Numbered from the stretch's first letter, positions 34,445 to 43,795 are shown. The stretch: DNA of 52,924 bases from DATCRE01 sp964235605 (GCA_964235605.1 CAXSCR010000031.1:1-52924), one strand, 5' to 3'. A program made the numbers and translations. Notes: generated from the sequence alone by a model not told the origin.

Positions 34445-35295
34445 ATGCAGCCCGCTATAGTAATTCCGGCTTCTTTTCAATTGGATGGAGATCTTGCTAC
34501 GGCCTATCAATACATGGAGTTTACAAGTGATTCTTTGTTTTTAACGGGCAGAGCAGGCACAGGTAAATCGGCCCTACTCAATTACTTTCGACAAACCACT
34601 ACTAAGAAGTATGTTGTGTTGGCACCAACAGGCCTTGCTGCGTTACAAGTGGGGGAAGTACAATTCATTCATTTTTCGGATTTCCACTGCGTGCGTTGAT
34701 GAAGCATGATCCTGAAGTCCTTGCATGGGGCAGTAGCCATCCTCGCATGAAAATACTATGCAACATGGACACATTGATTATTGATGAAGTTTCTATGGGA
34801 AGAGCGGACGTGATGGACGCAATAGATCAATCGTTAAGGCTCAATATGGGAAAAGCTATACCTTTTGGTGGGAAACAATTAATATTTATTGGTGATATAT
34901 TTCAGTTGTCGCCCGTGGTTGCACCGCAAGATAAAAATGCCATTAACGAGGAAGAATTTGAAAGTCCATACTTTTAGTGCCGATGCATTTCGTGAATGCC
35001 GCCCGAAACTTATGGAGTTGAAAAAGATTTATCGGCAACATGACGAAGACTTTATTTATTTACTTTTAACCGCATTCGAACGGGGCTAACCTCGAGCGAC
35101 GAGCTTAATGATTTAAACCAGCGCTTTGAAGCAAATATTGATGAAGAATTTGCTATCACCCTAACGGCTATAAACGCGCTAGCAGATAATGTAAGTCAAC
35201 TTAAGTTAATGAGCCTGCATTCTGCAGGCTTTTTGTACCGAGGAACCACCGAAGGTTTATTCCATGAACGCCTTTATCCAGCACCTTCATACTAA
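34445..35295 (+). pseudogene. PIF1/RecD-like AAA helicase, broken
   Basis: Pieces in different frames give the start of a PIF1-type ATPase: FLTGRAGTGKSALLNYF (Walker A), VVLAPTGLAALQVGE, LIIDEVSMGRADVMDAID (Walker B), QLIFIGDIFQLSPVV, FRECRPKLMELKKIYRQHD. LNDLNQRFEANIDEEF and LHSAGFLYRGTTEG follow in a third frame. At least three frame changes occur (near 34665, 34960 and 35080), and the C-terminal half is missing. This is a decayed copy of the Bacteroidota helicase family with an N-terminal PIF1-like module. Confidence 0.8.
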
Positions 35296-35424
35296 TGCGG
35301 CCCTTGCAAATTTTTCTTCTTGCGGCGAATAGCCTTTCATTGAAATTATATTGACAGATAACAGAGTCGGATTAAATATTCGTTATTAATTTACGGGGGA
35401 TACAAGGTAGTCCTAATGCAGTAT

Positions 35425-35958
35425 TCAATTATTGCCATCCAATACGTTAATAAATGAAGTTGTTAATTTTTTAAGACCTTGTAAGGTAGCATCATCAATT
35501 GCTTGTGGTTTAAATTTGCTTCTGGCACCCCGAATTAAAAGATTTGTAGAGGGCCCTATCTTTGCTCCTAATGTATTCATAATAAGGTTAAGAGATTCAT
35601 ACGCTTTATCCCCTAACCCCGAAGCCACGATAAGCGCGGCGGGTTTATCTGAAAATACGGTGGTTGAGACCATCCACTCAATTGCATTTTTTAGTGCGCC
35701 AGGCAAGCTAAATACATATTCAGGTGTACAAATTATAACGCCATCGGATTGGCTAATTTTTTCTCGAAGCTCTTTGATCTGAATCGCGACGTTATCATTA
35801 TCCAGGTCAGGATTAAAATGGGGCAGTTCTGCAGTTCGGGTATAAATCTCAACCTGTAATCTTTCAGGTTGTAAGCTTGCTATTGTTTTAAGAATAGTTT
35901 CATTAGTTGAATTAACTCGTGTGCTTCCAGAGATTGCTAGAATCTTTTTTTGTTGCAT
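35425..35958 (-). CDS. NAD(P)H-dependent FMN reductase
   Basis: The protein has 177 residues in a flavodoxin-like fold. The FMN phosphate loop is ISGSTRVNSTNE (9-20), and the ring-binding segment ICTPEYVFSLPGALKNAIEW lies at about 76-95. A C-terminal helix follows. This is the chromate/quinone/azo reductase class (SsuE/YieF-like), which uses NAD(P)H to reduce flavin or quinones in two-electron steps. Single-gene unit on the minus strand. Confidence 0.93.
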   Translation of the reverse strand: MQQKKILAISGSTRVNSTNETILKTIASLQPERLQVEIYTRTAELPHFNPDLDNDNVAIQIKELREKISQSDGVIICTPEYVFSLPGALKNAIEWMVSTTVFSDKPAALIVASGLGDKAYESLNLIMNTLGAKIGPSTNLLIRGARSKFKPQAIDDATLQGLKKLTTSFINVLDGNN

Positions 35959-36140
35959 GGTTATTTAATTTTAATTGAGTGTAGGTATTTTTCACTCATA
36001 CGTCTAGTGAATTACGAGCACAACCATTCCGTGGTTGTCGTCGTCACTACATTTACAAATGTAAGGGATCATTATTTATGCCCTGTCAAACCTAACCTCT
36101 TTTCAAGACTAATTTATTGGCATTATCGTAACCCTATTCC

Positions 36141-37511
36141 CTAATTGCTTCTCATAGCCGGCACGGCAACATCATGTAACTTTTTATCCTCTATATGGAA
36201 TGCAAAACCTAAATCATCTAGTTCATTAAGAATAGGATCATAGATTTCTTTTTTGTTAGGTATCTGCAGACCCTTAATCTTAATGTTACCTACCAGAAAA
36301 GCTTTAGCTGCGGCGCCTGTTGTAAGGCCTAATGCTTTTGCTATTGCAGATTCGTGTTTGTTTTTACCTTCAGCCACAAGCGTAGCAGTAAACTTATGCA
36401 ACCCGATAGCATTGGTATATTCTAGTTGATGTTGCATCACAACAAAATCTTTGTCATCAGACTTCATTGCCAATTTTCTTTCCATAAGATAATGTAGAAC
36501 AGTGGCAGGTGTTAATTCTTTATACCCTTGAATCCATTTATCGCTAAATAAACCAAGCCACTTCAGTTTCTCTAGATCTTCTGGGCTAGCACCAAAATGT
36601 TTCACCAAGCGATGTTCGACAGATTCATCAGCCGCGTAGGGCAGTAATGAATTTAGAAAGTGATAAAAAGATTTATCTTTACCCATGTCTATGCTTGATT
36701 TCCGATCAGTGATGCCAAGCCTGACCAAGAGATTCCAGATTTGGTCAAATCCCTTTCTAACAATTTTACCCTTCAAAACCGTTGTGGCATCTTGAAGTTG
36801 ATATATATTTCGGTAATAAAGAGAATCACCCTCTGGAATTGCAACGGTATTATGCACTCCCTTAATCGCAATGGGTTCGCCTCTTTCAAATAAATGGTAA
36901 TAAGAAATATGTTGCAATCTTCCGTTAATTAAGTTACGATTGTCTTGTTTACCAATATTGATGATCTCACTGGCGGGTTCGGTTAATTTTAATTGCCATG
37001 GATTATTTATACAGTTTTCATCAGCTAGACTTCCGCTAAAAGTTTTGAATGACGAAATTTTTCCACCTCGTGCTTGGATATTATCAATAGCTTTTTTTGC
37101 GGTAATATGATCTAAACCGGGCGAGAAGCCACACTCCATTAGGATAAGTGTGTTAGTTTCTTCAGCTAATGATTTTCTGCCAATCATTTGCCTGTTAAGT
37201 TTAGAAGGTGTGATTAAACATTTACCATAAATTAAACAACGATCCACTACTTGTAGAAGCATTGTATCAGGAAGTAGCGCTATGACTAAATCAGCCTTTT
37301 TTAAAGTCTGCTCACACTGCCGAAAGTCAGTTATGGTAATGAAAGAAACATCGCTGCAAGATTTGTCTTCTTTAATAAGGCTATTAAGATTATTTTCGAA
37401 CATGCTCCCTACGCACGTTTTCCAACCATATCTTCGGCCTTCAAGAGCAAGATAATGAATTAAAGGGAATGAAAACCTATCTGAATTTAATAGCACTAGC
37501 GCTGTTTTCAT
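36141..37511 (-). CDS. Saccharopine dehydrogenase-like protein with degenerate Rossmann motif
   Basis: The protein has 456 residues. The C-terminal part is typical of saccharopine reductase-like proteins: LILMECGFSPGLDHITAKKAID, FKTFSGSLADE, NNPWQLKLTEPASEIINIGK and YRNIYQLQDATTVLKG. Family members normally start with an NAD(P)-binding GxGxxG and an acidic residue after beta-2. Here the N-terminus reads ALVLLNSDRFSFPLIHYL and TCVGSMFEN, so the glycines and the acidic residue are missing. The protein may bind a different ligand or be non-enzymatic. It is a single-gene unit, not next to lysine genes. Confidence 0.82.
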   Translation of the reverse strand: MKTALVLLNSDRFSFPLIHYLALEGRRYGWKTCVGSMFENNLNSLIKEDKSCSDVSFITITDFRQCEQTLKKADLVIALLPDTMLLQVVDRCLIYGKCLITPSKLNRQMIGRKSLAEETNTLILMECGFSPGLDHITAKKAIDNIQARGGKISSFKTFSGSLADENCINNPWQLKLTEPASEIINIGKQDNRNLINGRLQHISYYHLFERGEPIAIKGVHNTVAIPEGDSLYYRNIYQLQDATTVLKGKIVRKGFDQIWNLLVRLGITDRKSSIDMGKDKSFYHFLNSLLPYAADESVEHRLVKHFGASPEDLEKLKWLGLFSDKWIQGYKELTPATVLHYLMERKLAMKSDDKDFVVMQHQLEYTNAIGLHKFTATLVAEGKNKHESAIAKALGLTTGAAAKAFLVGNIKIKGLQIPNKKEIYDPILNELDDLGFAFHIEDKKLHDVAVPAMRSN

Positions 37512-37926
37512 TGCTCTTTTTGATTGACGAAAGTTCCCTGCTTTTTGAATGATAAACGTATAAGAGGGTGGTGATTTATTACGCTAGCATGGTTAACAAA
37601 TTTGTGCCTAATGCACAATGGAACTTTATAAGTAACGACTAATTATGTGGTACCATAGATGAATTTAGACTTACGACACAGCACATAGGACGGACCGACG
37701 TGCATTAAAGAAAAGTTCTATTTGAAAATAGACTTAATGATTAGGGATCTTACGCCACCGGAGAAATTGGGTTTGCCGTTTTGGCTTTCTAAGTTGGCGA
37801 TTGAAACAATAATATTGAAAATGGTTACTTACACCTGAGTTAATTTTAATAAATCAGATTAATAGATAGAACATCTTAACGCGTCAATTCTAGACGCTTA
37901 TTCAGCTTACGATTTTAACGTTGCTT
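37512..37926. other. Intergenic stretch, nothing clear
   Basis: A 31-codon plus-strand frame near 37738 (RDLTPPEKLGLPFWLSKL) is not recognised. A GCGTC/GACGC stem lies at about 37880-37896 behind the minus-strand propeller gene, without a T-run. Confidence 0.3.
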
Positions 37927-38844
37927 CTACTTCTTGCATTCTTTTGCGTAGTCTTTATCTAACTTTAGATGATATAAATTTCCGCCAAGAATGTTTTGGG
38001 TCAACTCATCTGAAATGTATAATTCTGTATTATTTATAAAGCTTATTCCTTCTTTTTGACTGAAGTGATTAAGCGGTATAGTTTTTCTTTTACCTGAAAA
38101 AAAGCGATCGCCTTTAAAACAATAAAATAACCAAACCTTATCGTGCGTTAGCAGTGCCAGAATCTTTTTATCAGGACTTAAATCTGCTCCTGTTACCCAC
38201 GTTTGCAGCATATGGCCAGGCCCCAAATTGACACTGTCAACCAGCTGTGCTACATAAGTGCCGGGTGTAGTGGGCAACTTGTATACTTTAGTGTACCCAG
38301 TAAACGGATTAGTTCGGTTTTTTGAAAAGAGGTATAAAGATTTCTGAAACCAAACCATTGCCTCCATGTCAAAATTCATGTTTGCCGGAGAAGGTGGAAA
38401 TAATTTTTGATCAGGATATGTATAATTTATAATTCCACAATTTATAATTGAATCTTTGGGCAGCGAATCTGGAGTTGGTACGATGTAGATTTTTAAGTTC
38501 TTTCTTTTATTAGCATTGTTTCCAAAATTTCCAACGTAAAAATTTCCTACATCATCCTTAGTCATTTCTTCCCAATCTTGATTTTTATGATTAAGATAAA
38601 TAAATTTCAAAACATTGCCATCGGTACCTATGTTGTAAAGCACAGGCAGCTTACTGTCAACGATTGTCCATAGGCTGCCATTAGAAGTTACTTGCAAACT
38701 TGATGTTTCACGCAACACCTCAGGCAAATGTGCGAGTGGTTTTAAGATGGCCTCTTGTGCGAGGCTGCCCTGATAACTTAGTGGTACTATTATAAGTAGA
38801 ATTAAAAAAGATGCATAATTTTTTGAATACGTAATGTGAGTCAT
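37927..38844 (-). CDS. Secreted beta-propeller-like protein, unknown
   Basis: The protein has 305 residues. A signal peptide (FLILLIIVPLSYQGSLAQ) is followed by repeated beta-strand units, e.g. LQVTSNGSLWTIVDSKLPVLYNIG, WEEMTKDDVGNFYVGNFGNN, MNFDMEAMVWFQKSLYLFS, TWVTGADLSPDKKILALLTHDKVWLF, EGISFINNTELYISDE. These fit a five- or six-bladed propeller of the SdiA-regulated/phytase-like class. No catalytic motif is evident, and its cellular role is unknown. It is a single-gene unit. Confidence 0.75.
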   Translation of the reverse strand: MTHITYSKNYASFLILLIIVPLSYQGSLAQEAILKPLAHLPEVLRETSSLQVTSNGSLWTIVDSKLPVLYNIGTDGNVLKFIYLNHKNQDWEEMTKDDVGNFYVGNFGNNANKRKNLKIYIVPTPDSLPKDSIINCGIINYTYPDQKLFPPSPANMNFDMEAMVWFQKSLYLFSKNRTNPFTGYTKVYKLPTTPGTYVAQLVDSVNLGPGHMLQTWVTGADLSPDKKILALLTHDKVWLFYCFKGDRFFSGKRKTIPLNHFSQKEGISFINNTELYISDELTQNILGGNLYHLKLDKDYAKECKK

Positions 38845-38990
38845 TAGCAGAATGATTTAGAGACATATAAATATAGCATTAGAATACGTGTGGTTTATAA
38901 GCGAAGTATGCGCAGCCAAAGCCAAAACATTAATTTGTGCTTATAGCGGTGTTACTTTTACTATCTGTATACTTGGCCCAATTATTTATG

Positions 38991-39000
38991 CCTAATTAGG
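38991..39000. promoter_or_regulatory. 10-bp palindrome upstream of the PRC-barrel gene
   Basis: CCTAATTAGG is a perfect palindrome 33 bases before the start, in an AT-rich leader. It is a possible operator. Confidence 0.25.
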
Positions 39001-39032
39001 TAGTAATAAATAAACCATTAAATAGGAGTATT

Positions 39033-39455
39033 ATGAATACATACATAGAAGATAACTTGACAGGTGAAAACCACGAAGGAAAAAAGGCTAATTTTCCCTT
39101 AAGATATTTAACAGCTTCTACGCTTTTAGGTGAAAAAGTTATTGATGCAAAAGGTGAGAAAATAGGTGACGTTAAAGATATCATGCTTGATCTAACAGAA
39201 GGTAAAATACAATACGTTGTTATTGAATGCGGAGGTTTCTTGGGTATTGGTGAAAAGTTTTTCGCAGTTCCTTACGGTCTATTGGAAATCGATACAAATG
39301 AACATGCTTTTGTATTAGATCAAGACAAAGAGACACTCCAAAACGCACCTGGTTTTGATAAGGACCATTGGCCTGAGACAAATGATCATAGTTACGAGCA
39401 ATCAACTGCATATTGGGGAAGTTTTATGGGCGCAAACACAGGCGGAGCATATTAA
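39033..39455 (+). CDS. PRC-barrel domain protein
   Basis: The protein has 140 residues with a good ribosome-binding site (AGGAGT 5 bases before the ATG). PRC-barrel core at about 25-95: YLTASTLLGEKVIDAKGEKIGDVKDIMLDL, GKIQYVVIECGGFLGIGEKFFAVPYGLLEI. A Gln/Asp-rich tail follows (DKEHWPET-like region). PRC barrels bind RNA or other proteins; in Bacteroidota small ones are often stress-induced. It ends at a clear Rho-independent terminator. Confidence 0.93.
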   Translation: MNTYIEDNLTGENHEGKKANFPLRYLTASTLLGEKVIDAKGEKIGDVKDIMLDLTEGKIQYVVIECGGFLGIGEKFFAVPYGLLEIDTNEHAFVLDQDKETLQNAPGFDKDHWPETNDHSYEQSTAYWGSFMGANTGGAY

Positions 39456-39514
39456 TTAATTTCAACATAAGCATAAGTATGACGGTTACAGGCCGCCATG
39501 CTATAATAGTTAGG

Positions 39515-39550
39515 AGCCCTTACTCAATCTTAAGTAAGGGCTTCTTTTTT
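39515..39550 (+). terminator. Rho-independent terminator
   Basis: AGCCCTTACT, an 8-base loop and AGTAAGGGCT form a perfect 10-bp stem, followed by TCTTTTTT. It lies 60 bases after the PRC-barrel stop. Confidence 0.9.
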
Positions 39551-39597
39551 GAGTAATAATTTCCATAAATAAATAACTGCATGCTTCTTATCTTTAA

Positions 39598-39903
39598 TTG
39601 CCGACAGTTGTCATCTTTAATGAAATCAATTATTTTAATCCTATTACGAATAAAAAAAGAATCGCTTTGAAAATTGACCAAGCCTGCCCTGACCGAGAAA
39701 TTTTAGAAAATATTGTTATTCAAAAAATGCCTTTTGGAAAATATAAAGGGATAATATTATGTGATCTTCCGGTAAGTTATTTAGAATGGTTTGCTAAAAA
39801 GGGATTTCCACCTGGAAAATTAGGCATGTTACTTTCCACGATCTATGAAATTAAAATAAATGGTTTGTCATACTTACTAAAACCTTTAAAAGGGCATAAT
39901 TAG
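39598..39903 (+). CDS. DUF3820 family protein
   Basis: The frame has 101 codons with a TTG start; the first in-frame ATG is at 39727, which would leave 58 residues. The conserved core KMPFGKYKGIILCDLPVSYLEWFAKKGFPPGKLG, MLLSTIYEIKINGL is DUF3820 (small exonuclease-like, putative quorum-regulated proteins). The preceding PDREILENIVIQ segment is also typical, so the start lies upstream of 39727. Function unknown. Confidence 0.82.
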   Translation: MPTVVIFNEINYFNPITNKKRIALKIDQACPDREILENIVIQKMPFGKYKGIILCDLPVSYLEWFAKKGFPPGKLGMLLSTIYEIKINGLSYLLKPLKGHN

Positions 39904-40284
39904 GAAATCGCTTTTTAAAATAATGATATTTGTATTAAGCGTCATTATACTAACTATTGATATGAAAAAATTGTCTTCTCATGATGTTAGAAAAGGTGTT
40001 TGTTTCCTCTAACTGGTTTAATAATGCTTATGACTGGGCTACTCAACTTCAAATGTTAAAAGCGATTTTCCATAGATGGAATGCGCTTTCAAACAATGAA
40101 CGTCACTGCAGTTTTAATTAGTTTTGCCCTGGTCAAGAAATGCATATCGTTAACATGATTCCGACATGTGAATCCCCTGCATGAAACTTTAAAAAAAACG
40201 ATCGAGCAAGCCAAAGCTAGCCGCCTAAGCTATAAGCTATAATTTGAAATCTAAAAACATAAAAGCGATTTCTCGCCGTGACAA
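39904..40284. other. Intergenic stretch, nothing clear
   Basis: AT-rich with no supported gene. It contains an AGCTAGCCGCC/AAGCTATAAGCTATAA low-complexity stretch near 40214, related to AGCTA-type motifs elsewhere in the window. Confidence 0.35.
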
Positions 40285-40962
40285 TTATTCCTTAATATTA
40301 ATTAGGGTTATATTAAAAGCAATTCTCTTAATTGGTTTTTCCCCGTATACTTTAGTGGTAGCTATTTTATCTACTATGTCTAAGCCTTCAGTAACTTCTC
40401 CAAAAACAGTATATTTTTGATCTAGTGACATATCGCCGCCAATAGTTAGATAGGTTTTTCTTTGGTTTGGCGTTAACTGGAAATTTAAATTGGCAGCATC
40501 GTCGTCAATTTGCCACTCCGAATAACGGCTACCATGCATAATATAGAATTCCGTAGATGACGATTTCATCTCGGGATTATTTTCATCCGTACGTGCCATT
40601 GCTAATGCGCCCTTTTTATGAAAGTATTTTTTGTTAAACTCAGCGGGAATTCTATAGTTAAGCTGATGTTCTATGTTGCCCCCTTGTATCATAAACTCAT
40701 TTACCACACGGTAAAATTCGCCATCATCATAATGACCATCTTTAATTAATTTTATGAAATTGGACCGATGCAGTGGCGTATCGCCATAAAGTTTAAGTCG
40801 TATGTTCCCCAAGCTTGTTTCAATTATAATTTCATTTTCAGGATTAGATTTACCATACTCGGTTAGCATCTGCATGGCGTTGTCCTCCGTGATTTGTATT
40901 CTTTTGGAATCACAAGAAAACATCAATGTAATAATCCCTATAGTGAAAATCTTTTTAATCAT
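40285..40962 (-). CDS. Cyclophilin-type peptidyl-prolyl isomerase lipoprotein
   Basis: The protein has 225 residues. A short signal ending IITLMFSC (Cys about 16) makes it a lipoprotein. Cyclophilin domain (about 40-220): IETSLGNIRLKLYGDTPLH, NFIKLIKDGHYDDGEFYRVV, MIQGGNIEH, SSSTEFYIMHG, YTVFGEVTEGLDIVDKIA. The arginine and QGG catalytic elements are present. It probably works on periplasmic folding, complementing the parvulin-type proteins at 10-14 kb. Single-gene unit. Confidence 0.93.
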   Translation of the reverse strand: MIKKIFTIGIITLMFSCDSKRIQITEDNAMQMLTEYGKSNPENEIIIETSLGNIRLKLYGDTPLHRSNFIKLIKDGHYDDGEFYRVVNEFMIQGGNIEHQLNYRIPAEFNKKYFHKKGALAMARTDENNPEMKSSSTEFYIMHGSRYSEWQIDDDAANLNFQLTPNQRKTYLTIGGDMSLDQKYTVFGEVTEGLDIVDKIATTKVYGEKPIKRIAFNITLINIKE

Positions 40963-41450
40963 ATTTAAATATTAATAGATGGAAAAGCCGGCCAAACCTA
41001 GTTAAAACTATGTTAAATGTGTGTTGATTTCCTTTAACTATATTGAAAGCAGGATTTATTTTGTGAAGATTACTTATGAAAGTAAAGTATTGATTTTTAC
41101 TTTGTAAGTTGAAGTAAAATAGTTAAGCTCTTATTCCTAGTATTAAATTTGTACTGGAGTGAGTGTAATGCCTTCCCCGCTCTTTCAATAGATGCTAAAT
41201 TACAATAAATTCCAGTTATTATAGTTCACGCAGACTATAATAAGAATGTTAGTTTGGTTAGCCAATTAAATTTATCTCGTCAATCAACACAATAAAGTTC
41301 ATATGCGCTTCTTTTAGTGACTAGTAAATAAATTAAGAGTTGAAATTTATGTGAACCAAATGCAGATAAAAAATATATGCCAGAAAAAACTATGCTTTTT
41401 AATGCGTGGTATAGGATTTTTACACTATAAGGTCAAAGTTAAATATCATT
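40963..41450. other. Divergent intergenic region, nothing clear
   Basis: AT-rich with stops in all frames. No convincing palindrome was seen upstream of the HTH gene at 41451. Confidence 0.35.
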
Positions 41451-41690
41451 ATGAATAGTACAAAATTATTAAAGTCGCTTAGACGTATAGGGTCAGAGTT
41501 GAAAGAGTTAAGGATTAAAAAAGGCTACCATACCTTAAAAGATTTCTCAGCTCAATATGATTTACCTTTAATTCAATATTGGAGAATTGAAAATGGCAAG
41601 GCAAACATTACCATTAAAACACTTACGCAATTACTTTCCATTCACAAGATTACTATCGAAGATTTTTTTTGTCAGTTGAATGATAACTAG
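41451..41690 (+). CDS. Small XRE-family HTH protein (module 1)
   Basis: The protein has 79 residues, nearly all HTH_3: IGSELKELRIKKGYHTLKDFSAQYDLPLIQYWRIENGKANITIKTLTQLLSIHKITIEDFF. The recognition helix is LPLIQYWRIENG. It is clearly related to the HTH protein at 47665-47913 (shared DLPL, ENGK, NITxK, LLxIHxxxxEDFF/EEFF). A receiver gene converges on it 24 bases away, and another receiver starts 0.8 kb further. It is too small for an effector domain. Confidence 0.88.
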   Translation: MNSTKLLKSLRRIGSELKELRIKKGYHTLKDFSAQYDLPLIQYWRIENGKANITIKTLTQLLSIHKITIEDFFCQLNDN

Positions 41691-41714
41691 CTTACTACTA
41701 ATGGTGATTTAACA

Positions 41715-42083
41715 TCAGGCTAAAATTTTAGAAACTATCCGAGTAAGCTCATCAAATGTTGAGGGCTTCTTGTGGCAATCTACGCCGAACATTTTTATAA
41801 GTCCGACTTCTTTATCGTTACAAGAAGTCGATAGTACGGAAACTGGTACATACTTTAAATGGTCGTCTTCTTTCATGAATTGCAGGCACTCGAGTCCTGA
41901 CATAATTGGCATGTTATAGTCAAGCACAACATGGTCGGGGAGGGGTCTAATTCTTTTAAGTATACCTATGGCGTCTAATCCATTAACTGCTGAAAGACAT
42001 TTCCCAAAAGGCAAAACTTTTTTTACGGCTTCAGAAAATAATTGAATATCGTCTGAATCATCGTCAACATACAAAATTGTCAT
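41715..42083 (-). CDS. Stand-alone response regulator (module 1)
   Basis: The frame opens at 42140; starting at MTILYVDDDSDD (42083) gives 122 residues, one receiver domain. The acidic pocket DDD is intact, phospho-Asp is in VLDYNMPIMSG, the switch is LSTS and the conserved Lys is HKKPS. This is the fluid receiver class common in Bacteroidota (CheY-like without output). It converges with HTH gene 41451, suggesting a joint module. Confidence 0.9.
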   Translation of the reverse strand: MTILYVDDDSDDIQLFSEAVKKVLPFGKCLSAVNGLDAIGILKRIRPLPDHVVLDYNMPIMSGLECLQFMKEDDHLKYVPVSVLSTSCNDKEVGLIKMFGVDCHKKPSTFDELTRIVSKILA

Positions 42084-42517
42084 AGCAGATAGAATACGGT
42101 TGCTAACCAATTGTGCGCTTTTAAAGTTCATTAATAGCATAAAATATCTGCTTCAACGGCCTTCTGCTTATGTAAATAAAATTATGTTCTAAAAAAGGTG
42201 CCTTTTGAGATAGCTAATTATAGAGATTGACAGTAATAGTTTGGTTTTCCGGAAGCGTAAATATTTATTGATTCGTGTTCTCTGTACCATTAATACCACA
42301 CATTTGCGTCCTGACTTTCAGTCTATTTAAGTGGAGTCATCATCTTAAAAAAATTTAAGATTAGGACTTATCTTGGAAGACATATTATAATTAAAGCAGT
42401 TATAATTGGTATAATTATGGGCAAATCTTATTCCATTGAGCTAATTATTAGATAAACGTCAAAAGCAATCGTTTTCGAGGCATAATAATTTTACTCGTTA
42501 GTGCATGAACTAAAGCG
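42084..42517. other. Divergent intergenic region between two receiver genes
   Basis: No gene was seen apart from possible upstream codons of the minus-strand receiver. AT-rich, presumably holds divergent promoters. Confidence 0.35.
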
Positions 42518-42994
42518 ATGATAAAATTAAAGGGAAAGATAATTCTGGTTGACGACGAAGGTTACGAAAAAGAACTTTTGGAATCGGCCTTACAAGATAG
42601 AGGCTGGGATGCGAAGGTTGAATATTTTGATGATGCAAACGACGCACTTGAATACCTAAGGCAAAATAAGAGTGAAATATTCTTGATAATCTCAGATATG
42701 AACATGCCTAAAATGAATGGGATGGATTTTAAAAAATCAATAGACAAAGACGTGGAATTAAGAGAAACGTCTATCCCCTTTATTTTTGCAAGTACTGCTA
42801 ATGTAAAAGCAGAAATAACTGAAGCATATGCTTATCGGGTCCAAGGCTATTTCCAAAAACTAAACACTACCGAGGAACAAGCAGACATGCTTGACATTAT
42901 TATTATTAAGTATTGGATAATTAGCAGTCATCCTAGTAAGGACATAGATGTTCGTGCCATCCGCCAAACAATTGCTAAAAGGACGATAACATAG
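42518..42994 (+). CDS. Stand-alone response regulator with longer tail (module 1)
   Basis: The protein has 158 residues. Receiver at about 1-130: KIILVDDEGYEKELLESAL pocket, IISDMNMPKMNGMDF phospho-Asp about 60, FASTA switch, FQKLNTTEE with Lys. The C-terminal 25 residues (SSHPSKDIDVRAIRQTIAKRTIT) are basic and not a known output domain. It is divergent to the other receiver and belongs to the same cluster. Confidence 0.88.
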   Translation: MIKLKGKIILVDDEGYEKELLESALQDRGWDAKVEYFDDANDALEYLRQNKSEIFLIISDMNMPKMNGMDFKKSIDKDVELRETSIPFIFASTANVKAEITEAYAYRVQGYFQKLNTTEEQADMLDIIIIKYWIISSHPSKDIDVRAIRQTIAKRTIT

Positions 42995-43321
42995 CATCAT
43001 TAACGGGAACAATGCTATAACCGTCAATACTAAAGTATGTTGGTAGTATTTTCATGACATAAGAAACCGTATAAGTGAACTTAAGTTTAATTTTAAAATA
43101 CCGTCATCCGACAAAAATAAAATGAGGCTTAAGTACTTTGTACCATCACCTTTTTATGATGTTACCACACCAACATCATGGGTAACATAAATTATCAAGT
43201 CAACCTATCCTTTGCCAGTTATTTTCTTTTATTGGAGATTAAACGATTACCAGAGGCATTGTCGATATAGGTAATGAACATTCCTAACCAAGCGAATGTA
43301 GGCAGTTACCAAAAAAGGTTT
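42995..43321. other. Convergent intergenic region with two mutually exclusive hairpins
   Basis: At 43156-43188 ATGATGTT pairs with AACATCAT (8 bp), while ATGTTACC pairs with GGTAACAT (8 bp). The stems share bases 43159-43163, so only one can form. No T-run follows. Confidence 0.4.
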
Positions 43322-43687
43322 TTACAACACATTACGTCGGTGCGCCAACCCCCAGCCAATCATAGTATCTATGAGATTAACCAAGCTTTTACCAGATTCT
43401 GTTAATTGGTATTCAATTAAAATAGAGGTTTGATTGTGTACTTTACGCACCACAATACTATTCATCTCCAGTTCCTTTAGTTCTTTGGACAACATGCGGG
43501 GCGTGATCTTTTCGATATTATCCTGAAAATCTTTAAATCGTTTTTTACCACGTAATAAAGATGCAATTATAGGCAACTTCCACTTTCCACTAATGACATT
43601 CATTGTGTCAGTTAACGCCAATATATAGCTTTGTGGACATCGTTGCTGTTCTCCCTCTTGCAGTATAATTTCTTTAAAATCTTTCAT
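43322..43687 (-). CDS. HxlR family transcriptional regulator
   Basis: The protein has 121 residues, winged HTH: RCPQSYILALTDTMNVISGKWKLPIIASLLRGKKRFKDFQ, ITPRMLSKELKELEMNSIV, YQLTESGKSLVNLIDTMIGWG. The Cys at residue 17 sits at the position used by redox-sensing members (YodB/QorR class). It is divergent to a QorB-like reductase, which is the usual partner, and probably represses both. Confidence 0.92.
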   Translation of the reverse strand: MKDFKEIILQEGEQQRCPQSYILALTDTMNVISGKWKLPIIASLLRGKKRFKDFQDNIEKITPRMLSKELKELEMNSIVVRKVHNQTSILIEYQLTESGKSLVNLIDTMIGWGLAHRRNVL

Positions 43688-43718
43688 CAGTATGGGCTTG
43701 TTAAACCGCTATACAAAA

Positions 43719-43768
43719 GTATATTACTCATTCTTAATAACAAAGTATAAAAAGTATGAGTAACATAC
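43719..43768. promoter_or_regulatory. HxlR operator candidate, inverted repeat
   Basis: GTATATTACTCAT (43719-43731) and ATGAGTAACATAC (43756-43768) are inverted with 12 of 13 matches and a 24-base spacer, in the middle of the 108-base divergent promoter of hxlR and the reductase gene. Confidence 0.6.
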
Positions 43769-43795
43769 TAGCTTTGTTTCATAATAAAAAACATT

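Noticed and set aside
35212..35235. AGCCTGCA-TTC-TGCAGGCT plus T-run, a perfect terminator shape
   Set aside because: It lies inside the LHSAGFLYRG coding part of the helicase pseudogene; the pairing follows from these codons.
36020..36038. ACAACCA-TTCCG-TGGTTGT hairpin downstream of the saccharopine-like gene
   Set aside because: No T-run on either strand and over 100 bases from the stop, so a terminator call is not supported.
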